Origin: HK1 sp965215295
GTDB lineage: Bacteria; Pseudomonadota; Gammaproteobacteria; HK1
NCBI GenBank assembly: GCA_965215295.1
Contig: OZ244045.1
Coordinates: 3,720,001 to 3,784,000 of the forward strand
DNA: 64,000 nt
Direction: 5' to 3'
Positions 57,115 through 64,000 of the stretch are shown piece after piece. The notes beneath the pieces were generated by a model. The model was not told where the DNA came from. It ran no database searches and saw nothing but the letters and a program-made list of their open reading frames with translations. The position numbers and the translations under genes are program-made. Numbering within the stretch: the first letter of the stretch is position 1; each line of letters opens with the position of its first letter.

Positions 57115-57426
57115 AGCGACGATGCGCCGGACCCGGCCCGGCCCGGGCATCCGTATCCGCATCCGCGATCGAGCCGGTCCTCGGGCTCCGCCGGACATCG
57201 CCGGGCGTCCCCGGGACGAATTCGGGCATCCGGGCGTGTTCTTGTCGCACCCGGGACATCGCCGGGCGCACCCGGGACGAATCGCGTGGCAGGCCGGACA
57301 CGGTGGGTTGCGCCGATCGCGGACGACGGGCCGTGGATGTCGCGGATCGTGTTTTGATTGATAATCGACCGCGAGCACCGGCGCCCATGCCGGCTGCACG
57401 GTACGACACGGGAGAGAGAGCTTGCG
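57115..57426. other. Intergenic region before gcvH, with a short direct repeat
   Basis: About 310 bp separate the CBS gene from gcvH. The block ggacatcgccgggcg with cccgggacgaat after it occurs at 57193 and again at 57254 (61-bp spacing). I looked for a glycine riboswitch and found no convincing match. GGGAGAGAGAG precedes the gcvH start. Confidence 0.5.
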
Positions 57427-57807
57427 ATGAGCGGCTTGTGGTTCACCGAGGATCACGAATGGGTCCGCATCGAGGACGACGGGAGCGCTGTCGTCGGCAT
57501 CACCGGCTACGCGCAGAACCAGCTCGGCGAGCTCGTCTTCGTCGAGCTCCCGGAGGTCGGCGCGGAGCTCGATCAGGGTGAGGAGGGCGCGGTCATCGAG
57601 TCGGTCAAGGCGGCCGGGGAGCTCAAGGCCCCCGTCAGCGGCACGGTGACGGAAGTCAACGAGTCCCTGGTGGACGAACCGGGCCAGGTCAATGCGGACC
57701 CGCTCGGCGACGGCTGGTTCTTCCGGATCCGGGTCGGGGACACCTCCGAGCTCGGCGGCCTGATGGACGAGGCCGCCTATCGGGCCTACGTCGAATCGCA
57801 CGACTGA
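57427..57807 (+). CDS. gcvH: Glycine cleavage system H protein
   Basis: A 126-residue protein beginning MSGLWFTEDHEWVRIEDDG. The lipoyl lysine is K61 in GAVIESVKAAGELKAPVSG, with NADPLGDGWFFRIR further on. GcvH carries the aminomethyl group between the P, T and L proteins on its lipoyl arm. Length and motifs are standard. It is followed by gcvP after about 200 bp, in the same direction. gcvT is not in the window. Confidence 0.95.
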   Translation: MSGLWFTEDHEWVRIEDDGSAVVGITGYAQNQLGELVFVELPEVGAELDQGEEGAVIESVKAAGELKAPVSGTVTEVNESLVDEPGQVNADPLGDGWFFRIRVGDTSELGGLMDEAAYRAYVESHD

Positions 57808-58010
57808 ACGGATCGGTCCTGAACGGACCGGCCCCGCTTCCGGCGCCGGGAGTGGCTGCATCCGCAGGCGCCTCGTGACGGCGCGCGCGGGCGCCGGATG
57901 AACCCGGCGAGGTCCGGAGAGACCCGAGCCGTGAAGCCGCTCGACGGCAATCCGCCGCGTCTCGGCGCACGTCCTTCGTTCTGCAACGCCGGAGAGAGGA
58001 TCCGAACCAC

Positions 58011-60983
58011 ATGACCGAGACCCGCCCGCTCGATGCGATCGAGATGCGGGATGACTTCGCAACGCGCCATATCGGCCCCACCCCGCAGGACATCGGCGCG
58101 ATGCTCGAGGTCATCGGCGTCCCGACCCTCCAGGACCTGCTCGATCGCACCGTTCCCGCCTCGATTCGAGACGACGAGCCGCTCGCCCTCGGTCCCGCTC
58201 TGACCGAGTGCGAGGCGGTGGACGCCCTGCGCGCGATGGCGGACCGGAATCGCCCGCTCGTCTCCATGATCGGCATGGGCTATTACGGCACCGTCACCCC
58301 GCCGGTGGTGCTGCGCAACGTACTCGAGAGCCCGGCGTGGTACACCGCGTACACCCCCTACCAGGCCGAGGTGAGCCAGGGCCGGCTCGAAGCCCTGCTC
58401 GACTTCCAGCAGATGGTCATGGACCTGACCGGGATGGAGCTCGCCAACGCCTCGCTGCTCGACGAGGCGACGGCCGCTGCGGAAGCCATGGCGATGGCGC
58501 GGCGTGTCTCGAAGTCGAGGTCGGCGCGCTTCCTCGTCGACGCGGACTGCCACCCGCAGACGATTGCGGTGGTCCGGACCCGTGCCGCACCGCTGGGAAT
58601 CGACGTGACGGTAGGCGATCCGTACGAAGCGATCGAAGCCGAGGGCCCCGGTGGCGACGTGTTCGACGTGTTCGGGGCGCTCGTGCAGTACCCGGGGTCG
58701 AGCGGTGCGCTGCGCGACCCGGCGCCGGTCGTCGAACGGGTGCACGCGGCGGGGGGTCTCGCGATATTCGCCACCGACCTGCTCGCGACCTGCCTCATCG
58801 AGCCGCCGGGCGCATTCGACGCGGACATCGTGGTCGGCAGCGCCCAGCGCTTCGGGGTCCCCATGGGCTTCGGCGGACCCCACGCCGCGTTCTTCGCGAC
58901 CCGCGACGCGTACAAGCGCCAGACGCCCGGCCGGATCATCGGCGTATCGGTCGACGCGCGGGGACGCCCGGCGCTGCGCATGGCGCTCCAGACCCGGGAG
59001 CAGCACATCCGGCGCGAGAAGGCGACCTCGAACATCTGCACCGCCCAGGTGCTGCTCGCGGTGATGGCGGCGATGTACGCGGTGTACCACGGCCCGGAGC
59101 GGCTGCGCGCCATCGCCGAGCGAGTGCACCGGCTGACGAAGGCGCTGGCGGCGGGGCTCGCGGCGGCGGGCCGCGAAGTGGTGACCGAGGCGTTCTTCGA
59201 CACCATCACCGTCCGCGTCCCCGGCGAGGCCGGGGCGCTCGCGGATCGGGCGCGCGCCGCGGGGTTCAACGTGCGGCGGGTGGACGGCGATCGCATCGGC
59301 CTGTCGCTCGACGAGACGACTCGGCGCGAGGACGTTCGGGGAGTGCTGGGGGCGCTCGGCGCCGATGCCGGCGCCGGCCCGGACGGCGTGGACATCGAAG
59401 CGCTCGACGCCGCGGCGCCCGACGCGATCGGCGCCTTCGCGCGGAAGAGCGCATACCTCGTCCATCCGGTGTTCCACGCCCATCACAGCGAGACCGGGAT
59501 GCTGCGCTACCTCCGGCGGCTGGCGGCGAAGGACGTGGCTCTCGACCGCTCGATGATCCCGCTCGGCTCGTGCACCATGAAGCTCAACGCCACTGCGGAG
59601 ATGATCCCGGTGACCTTTCCCGGGTTCGCGGCGCTCCATCCCTTCGTGCCCGCCGACCAGGCGCTCGGGTACCGCGAGCTCTGCACGGGGCTGGAGCGGA
59701 TGCTGTGCGCGATCACCGGCTTCGACGCGGTGTCGCTCCAGCCCAACGCGGGCTCGCAGGGCGAGTACACGGGGCTGCTCTGCATCCGCCGGTACCACGA
59801 GTCGAGGGGGGAGGGCGGACGCGACGTCTGCCTGATCCCCGCCTCTGCGCACGGCACCAATCCCGCGAGCGCGATCATGGCCGGGATGCGCGTGGTCGTC
59901 GTCGCCTGCGACGAAAGCGGCAATGTCGACCTGAGGGACCTGGAGCTGAAGGCGCGCGAGCACGGCGAGAGGCTCGGCGCGCTGATGATCACCTACCCGT
60001 CCACCCACGGGGTGTTCGAGGAGGGCATCGTCGACATCTGCAACGTCGTCCACGAGCACGGCGGACAGGTGTACATGGACGGAGCCAACCTCAACGCGAT
60101 GGTCGGGCTGTGCCGGTCCGCGCGCATCGGGGCCGACGTCTCGCACATCAACCTGCACAAGACGTTCTGCATCCCGCACGGCGGCGGGGGGCCGGGCATG
60201 GGGCCCATCGGGGTCCGCTCCCACCTCGCGCCGTACCTGCCGGACCACCCCGTCGTCGGCGGGGTCAATCCCGCCGCGGACCCGTCGGGCACGGTGGGTA
60301 CGGTGTCCGCGGCGCCGTGGGGGTCGGCCGGCATCCTGCCGATCTCGTGGGCGTACGTCGCGATGATGGGCGCAAAGGGGCTGCGGCGCGCGACCGAGGT
60401 CGCGATCCTCAATGCGAACTACGTTGCGGCGCGGCTCGGCGGCGCGTTTCCCGTCCTCCCTGCCGGCGAGACCTACCCGGTGCTCTACACGGGCGAGAAC
60501 GGATTCGTCGCCCACGAGTGCGTCATCGACCTGCGCCCGGTGAAGGCGTCATGCGGAGTGACGGTCGAGGACGTCGCGAAGCGGCTCGTCGACTTCGGGT
60601 TCCATGCGCCGACGATGTCGTTCCCGGTGCCGGACACCCTGATGATCGAGCCGACGGAGAGCGAATCGAAGGCCGAGCTCGACCGCTTCTGCGACGCGAT
60701 GCTGGCGATTCGCGAGGAGATCGCCGAGATCGAGGCGGGGACGGTGGCGCACGAGGACAGCGCCCTGGCCCATGCGCCGCACACCCCGGACCTGCTGCTC
60801 GCCGAGAGCTGGAATCGCCCCTATTCGAAGGAACGGGCGTTCTTTCCGCTGCCCGGCTCGCGCGAGGACAAGTACTGGCCGCCCGTCGCCCGCGTCGACA
60901 ACGTCTACGGCGACCGCCACCTCGCGTGCGCCTGCCCGCCGCCCGAAGCGTATGGCGAGGCGGCCGGCGAGGCGGCCGACTGA
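58011..60983 (+). CDS. gcvP: Glycine dehydrogenase (decarboxylating), single-chain P protein
   Basis: A 990-residue single polypeptide that combines the alpha and beta halves seen in two-gene systems. The N-half starts with FATRHIGPTPQDIGAMLEVIG and contains GMGYYGTVTPPVV and YTPYQAEVSQGRLEALLDFQ. The C-half has LGSCTMKLNATAEMIPV and the PLP lysine in HINLHKTFCIPHGGGGPGMG. It decarboxylates glycine and loads the aminomethyl group onto GcvH. Context with gcvH gives the glycine cleavage pathway. The start at 58011 lies 203 bp after gcvH, with GGAGAGAGGA upstream. Confidence 0.96.
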   Translation: MTETRPLDAIEMRDDFATRHIGPTPQDIGAMLEVIGVPTLQDLLDRTVPASIRDDEPLALGPALTECEAVDALRAMADRNRPLVSMIGMGYYGTVTPPVVLRNVLESPAWYTAYTPYQAEVSQGRLEALLDFQQMVMDLTGMELANASLLDEATAAAEAMAMARRVSKSRSARFLVDADCHPQTIAVVRTRAAPLGIDVTVGDPYEAIEAEGPGGDVFDVFGALVQYPGSSGALRDPAPVVERVHAAGGLAIFATDLLATCLIEPPGAFDADIVVGSAQRFGVPMGFGGPHAAFFATRDAYKRQTPGRIIGVSVDARGRPALRMALQTREQHIRREKATSNICTAQVLLAVMAAMYAVYHGPERLRAIAERVHRLTKALAAGLAAAGREVVTEAFFDTITVRVPGEAGALADRARAAGFNVRRVDGDRIGLSLDETTRREDVRGVLGALGADAGAGPDGVDIEALDAAAPDAIGAFARKSAYLVHPVFHAHHSETGMLRYLRRLAAKDVALDRSMIPLGSCTMKLNATAEMIPVTFPGFAALHPFVPADQALGYRELCTGLERMLCAITGFDAVSLQPNAGSQGEYTGLLCIRRYHESRGEGGRDVCLIPASAHGTNPASAIMAGMRVVVVACDESGNVDLRDLELKAREHGERLGALMITYPSTHGVFEEGIVDICNVVHEHGGQVYMDGANLNAMVGLCRSARIGADVSHINLHKTFCIPHGGGGPGMGPIGVRSHLAPYLPDHPVVGGVNPAADPSGTVGTVSAAPWGSAGILPISWAYVAMMGAKGLRRATEVAILNANYVAARLGGAFPVLPAGETYPVLYTGENGFVAHECVIDLRPVKASCGVTVEDVAKRLVDFGFHAPTMSFPVPDTLMIEPTESESKAELDRFCDAMLAIREEIAEIEAGTVAHEDSALAHAPHTPDLLLAESWNRPYSKERAFFPLPGSREDKYWPPVARVDNVYGDRHLACACPPPEAYGEAAGEAAD

Positions 60984-60991
60984 AACGGCGG

Positions 60992-61018
60992 ACCGGGCGC
61001 GTCCCCGCGGCGCCCGGT
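60992..61018 (+). terminator. Hairpin after gcvP
   Basis: A 9-bp perfect inverted repeat (ACCGGGCGC / GCGCCCGGT, 9-base loop) begins 8 nt after the gcvP stop. There is no run of T, so it is a candidate only. Confidence 0.45.
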
Positions 61019-61219
61019 TGGGGCCGATGTTCGATTGCGAAGCGCGGTGGTCGGCGCGGATTGCTGCCCACTTCCGCCGGCCGGTGTGGTCCGGACGTTC
61101 CCCCGTGGACGTGGCGCACCCGTCGGCCCGACCCGATCGCCGACCGAAATTGTGTAGCATTCCGGCCCCGGAGTGTGGCCGGCGGGCGCGGCAGCCGGAC
61201 GAGGACCGGGTCGTGAAGT

Positions 61220-62164
61220 GTGTATTCCGGCGATGGCGGCCGCCCGGTCCGATGTGCTGGAATCGCCGCTCGCCTTGCGTCGGAACGGGTGATCACCCGG
61301 GATCGGAATACGCGCGTGAAGTACTGGATCGCGACGGCACGAATCGCCAGGACCCTGGCGCGTCGTCCCGGACTGGCCTGGACCGCCGCCCGCATGGCGT
61401 CGGGTGGCAGGAGGGAGGCCGGGCAAGTATTGCGTTGGCTGGCCGAGGGGCGGCCGGACGTGCGCGCGGAGAAGATCGTCAGCCGCCGCTACCGCTATGT
61501 CTGGCTGTGTGTCCCCAAGGTCGCGTCGCGCAGCCTCATCCGCGGGCTCATGGCCGTGGACCCGGAGGCGGAACTGGTCCACGGGAGCATCGCCGAAGTC
61601 CACGAAGCGCACCCCGAAGCCCGGGAGTACCGCAGCTTCGCATTCGTGCGGCACCCGTTCCGCCGCGCGTTGTCGTTCTACTCGGAGCTGTTCCTCTTCT
61701 CGCAACAGTACTTCGCCCGCAGTCCCGATGCGGAAACGGAAAGGCCGCGCCGCCTCAAGAAGGAGAAGCTGCGAAGGTTCGCCGCCGACTTCCCGGGACT
61801 GGCGGAAACGAAGAGCTTCGAGGACTACTGCCGTTGGCTGCATACCCCTCACGGCGGCGATGCGTTCGGGGAGAGGCACTTTCTTTCCCAGCACCTGCAG
61901 ATCCGGTTGGAGGACGGGCGGCTGCCCGATTTCGTCGGCCGCCACGAGACGCTCGACGAAGACTTGGCCAGGGTTTCGGCGACTCTCGGGATGCCGGTGC
62001 CGTCGCTGCCGATGCTGAACACGATGTCGGAGTGGGAAGGCCGCCCGGACACGCTGCGGGCTGCCCGCGCGGCGCGGGAAGCGTACCTCGACCCTGCGTG
62101 CAGGGCGTTGCTGCGGACGCGGTACCGGGACGACCTCGGGCTGTTCGGCTATTCGCCGGAATGA
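61220..62164 (+). CDS. Sulfotransferase family 2-like protein
   Basis: A 314-residue protein. It shows the two PAPS-binding segments of carbohydrate sulfotransferases: YVWLCVPKVASRSLIRGL (5'-phosphosulfate loop, with KVASRS) and FAFVRHPFRRALSFYSELF (3'-phosphate loop). Other family-like parts are ERHFLSQHLQIRLEDG and DFVGRHETLDEDLARV. It likely transfers sulfate from PAPS to a sugar in a surface polysaccharide, since wecB and wecC follow directly. The start is uncertain: GTG at 61220, 61289 or 61316 are in frame and none has a strong ribosome-binding site. The N-terminal ~80 residues are basic and without motif. Confidence 0.75.
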   Translation: MYSGDGGRPVRCAGIAARLASERVITRDRNTRVKYWIATARIARTLARRPGLAWTAARMASGGRREAGQVLRWLAEGRPDVRAEKIVSRRYRYVWLCVPKVASRSLIRGLMAVDPEAELVHGSIAEVHEAHPEAREYRSFAFVRHPFRRALSFYSELFLFSQQYFARSPDAETERPRRLKKEKLRRFAADFPGLAETKSFEDYCRWLHTPHGGDAFGERHFLSQHLQIRLEDGRLPDFVGRHETLDEDLARVSATLGMPVPSLPMLNTMSEWEGRPDTLRAARAAREAYLDPACRALLRTRYRDDLGLFGYSPE

Positions 62165-62246
62165 CGCGGGGGAAGGTCCGGACAAGGTCCTGGCCGAACG
62201 GGCCACGGTAGCCGGATCAAACGGAAACGAACACGGGATACCGGCA

Positions 62247-63371
62247 TTGGCCAAGACGCGCATCCTGTCGGTTGTCGGCACCCGCCCGGAAGCCATCAAG
62301 ATGGCGATGGTCGCCCGTGCGCTCGATGCCGCCGGAGGCATCGAGCATCGAATGTGCGCAACCGCCCAGCATCGTGAAATGCTCGACTCGGTTCTGGCGA
62401 TCTTCGATCTGCGGGCCGACTACGACCTGGGCGTGATGGCGCCGAACCAGGATCCGACCCACGTAACCCAGGCCGTGGTGACCGGCATGGCGCCGGTTCT
62501 TGCGGACTTCCGGCCGGATCGCGTGCTCGTGCAGGGAGACACGACCACGACCCTCGCGGCCAGCCTCGCGGCATTCTACGCGAAGGTTCCCGTGGGACAT
62601 GTCGAGGCGGGCCTGCGCAGCGGCGATCCCGCGGCGCCTTGGCCGGAGGAGATGAATCGGCGCCTGACGGATCGGTTGAGCGACCGGCACTACGCACCCA
62701 CCGGACGGGCGCGAGAGAACCTGTTGGCGGAAGGGTTCGACGCCGGCGCCGTTCTGGTCACGGGCAACACGGGAATCGATGCGCTCCACTACGTCGCCGG
62801 ACGTCTGGCTGGAGAGCCGGCGTTGCGGAACACTGCCGTCGGTTCGGTTCCCCCGCTGGATCGTGGACGGCGACTGCTGCTCGTAACGGCCCACCGACGG
62901 GAGAACATCGGAAGAGGGCTGGCTGAGGTGTGCGATGCGTTGACGAGGCTCGCGGTCCGCCCGGACGTTGAAATCGTCTATCCGGTCCATCCCAACCCGG
63001 ATGTGTGCGGGCCCGTGCGCGCCGCGTTGAGTGGACGCGCGCATCTCCATCTGATCGAGCCACTGGGATATGTATCCTTCGTCCACCTGATGACCGAGGC
63101 GGATATCATCGTGACGGACTCCGGCGGGATCCAGGAAGAGGCGCCGGCTCTGGGCAAGCCCGTTCTCGTGGCGAGGGACGTCACCGAACGACCCGAGGCG
63201 GTGGATGCCGGTACGGCGCGACTGACCGGCGCCAGCTCGGAGCGAATCGTGACCGGGGTGGAACGGCTGCTTGAAGACCCGGCGTACTACGACGCCATGG
63301 CGCGAGGACACAGCCCCTACGGGGACGGGTACGCCAGCGGCCGTATCGCGAAGGACCTGACGATTGCCTGA
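62247..63371 (+). CDS. wecB: UDP-N-acetylglucosamine 2-epimerase (non-hydrolysing)
   Basis: 374 residues from a TTG start. Family motifs: VVGTRPEAIKMAMVARAL at the N-terminus, VQGDTTTTLAASLAAFY, VGHVEAGLRSGD, VTAHRRENIGRGL and VTDSGGIQEEAPALGKPVLV. It makes UDP-ManNAc from UDP-GlcNAc for a surface glycan. The gene overlaps the next, a UDP-ManNAc dehydrogenase, by 8 bp, which makes a coherent UDP-ManNAcA pathway. Confidence 0.92.
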   Translation: MAKTRILSVVGTRPEAIKMAMVARALDAAGGIEHRMCATAQHREMLDSVLAIFDLRADYDLGVMAPNQDPTHVTQAVVTGMAPVLADFRPDRVLVQGDTTTTLAASLAAFYAKVPVGHVEAGLRSGDPAAPWPEEMNRRLTDRLSDRHYAPTGRARENLLAEGFDAGAVLVTGNTGIDALHYVAGRLAGEPALRNTAVGSVPPLDRGRRLLLVTAHRRENIGRGLAEVCDALTRLAVRPDVEIVYPVHPNPDVCGPVRAALSGRAHLHLIEPLGYVSFVHLMTEADIIVTDSGGIQEEAPALGKPVLVARDVTERPEAVDAGTARLTGASSERIVTGVERLLEDPAYYDAMARGHSPYGDGYASGRIAKDLTIA

Positions 63372-64000
63372 CGACGGGGAGATCGGGAACGCCGACAAGG
63401 GATGGGCCGAGGCCCGGACCGGGTCGGAAGACCTCGGGGACGCGGAGGCGCCATTCCGGCGGGTATGTGTCGTCGGGCTTGGTTACGTGGGTCTTCCCAC
63501 CGCCGCGGTCCTGGCGACACGAGGCGTCGACGTCGTCGGTGTCGACCTCGACCCGGACCGGGTGCGCAGCGTGAACTCGGGCGCCACACCCATTGCGGAA
63601 CCCCGTCTGGCAACCCTCCTCGGCGAGGCCGTGGCAGGTGGCCGGCTGAGGGCGCGGGAGGCGGTCGTCGCCGCCGAAGCGTTCGTCATCGCGGTGCCCA
63701 CGCCGTTCAAGGCGGACCGTGTCCCCGATCTGAGCCACCTGCGCGATGCCGTGGCGAGCGTGGCGGAGGCGCTCGTCTCCGGCAATCTCGTCGTCCTTGA
63801 ATCGACGTCACCGGTGGGCACCACGCACACGGTGTGCGAGTGGCTCGCCCATGCGCGACCCGACCTGTCCTTTCCGCACGAGGCCGGAGAAGCCAGCGAC
63901 ATCCGCGTAGCGTACAGCCCCGAACGGGTGCTCCCCGGCGACATTCTCGACGAGCTGGTGAACAACGACCGCATCGTCGGAGGCGTGACGCCGGCTTGTG
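63364..64000 (+). CDS. wecC: UDP-N-acetyl-D-mannosaminuronate dehydrogenase (3' partial)
   Basis: The gene begins with TTG at 63364, overlapping the wecB stop, and runs off the right edge. The first ~30 residues are an acidic lead-in (PDDGEIGNADKGWAEARTG). Then comes the NAD-binding motif RVCVVGLGYVGLPTAAVLAT with VVGVDLDPDRVRSVNSG, followed by FVIAVPTPFKADRVPDLSH, VVLESTSPVGTT and AYSPERVLPGDILDELVNND, all standard for WecC/MNADH. It oxidises UDP-ManNAc to UDP-ManNAcA. About 212 residues are visible, so the catalytic Cys lies beyond the window. Confidence 0.9.
   Translation, partial: MPDDGEIGNADKGWAEARTGSEDLGDAEAPFRRVCVVGLGYVGLPTAAVLATRGVDVVGVDLDPDRVRSVNSGATPIAEPRLATLLGEAVAGGRLRAREAVVAAEAFVIAVPTPFKADRVPDLSHLRDAVASVAEALVSGNLVVLESTSPVGTTHTVCEWLAHARPDLSFPHEAGEASDIRVAYSPERVLPGDILDELVNNDRIVGGVTPAC

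Noticed and set aside
57115..58010. Glycine riboswitch before gcvH or gcvP
   Set aside because: GGAGAG-like strings are present, but the conserved GCGCCGAAGGAGCAA-like core and ACTCTCAGG partner are missing.
53965..58062. Long minus-strand frame of 1,365 codons that includes the FAD enzyme
   Set aside because: Only the part from about 55347 down is enzyme-like; the rest is antisense to CBS, gcvH and the minisatellite.

Overview
The window is high-GC DNA that most likely comes from a Gram-negative Pseudomonadota. Two proteins end in outer-membrane autotransporter barrels, a TRAP transporter has a twin-arginine solute-binding protein, there is a Zur-type zinc operator, glycine decarboxylase is single-chain, and surface-sugar genes of the WecB/WecC type are present. 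I cannot name the species. Repeats, remnant genes and duplications suggest a plastic genome. Short-read assembly errors inside the repeats are possible.

Layout. 1-21.7 kb: one giant Calx-beta repeat protein, open at the left edge and ending in an outer-membrane barrel. 21.6-29.9 kb, minus strand: a four-domain rhodanese, two small genes (one a DUF2335-type membrane protein) and a three-gene TRAP transporter (dctP-dctQ-dctM). 30-35.6 kb: a second autotransporter. Its 5' coding end carries a 21-C homopolymer, and it is flanked by a 382-bp direct duplication of its own 3' end. 35.5-40.5 kb: cobW-cobN for cobalt insertion into the corrin ring; the cobN 3' end has been replaced by the duplicated autotransporter fragment. 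40.7-44.1 kb: a zinc-acquisition locus behind a Zur-like operator, with a His-rich porin-like protein (frameshifted here), a ZnuA-like binding protein and a ZnuB-like permease, but no ATPase gene. 44-50.2 kb: a double-length UvrA with four ABC cassettes. 50.4-52.9 kb: an exo/endonuclease-family lipoprotein, a 2-hydroxyacid dehydrogenase and an orphan MNT antitoxin beside a stub of its HEPN partner. 53-61 kb: hydroxypyruvate isomerase, a FAD amino-acid-oxidase-like enzyme, cystathionine beta-synthase, gcvH and gcvP. 61.2-64 kb: a sulfotransferase, wecB and the start of wecC.

How the genes fit together. The 51.5-61 kb block centres on glyoxylate, hydroxypyruvate, glycine and serine: a dehydrogenase, an isomerase, an N-methyl-amino-acid-oxidase-like enzyme, serine-consuming CBS and the glycine cleavage P and H proteins. 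The two autotransporters, the zinc porin and the WecB/WecC/sulfotransferase group all shape the cell surface. The strongest candidates for something unusual are the poly-C autotransporter with its flanking direct repeats and the giant two-level Calx-beta repeat array.
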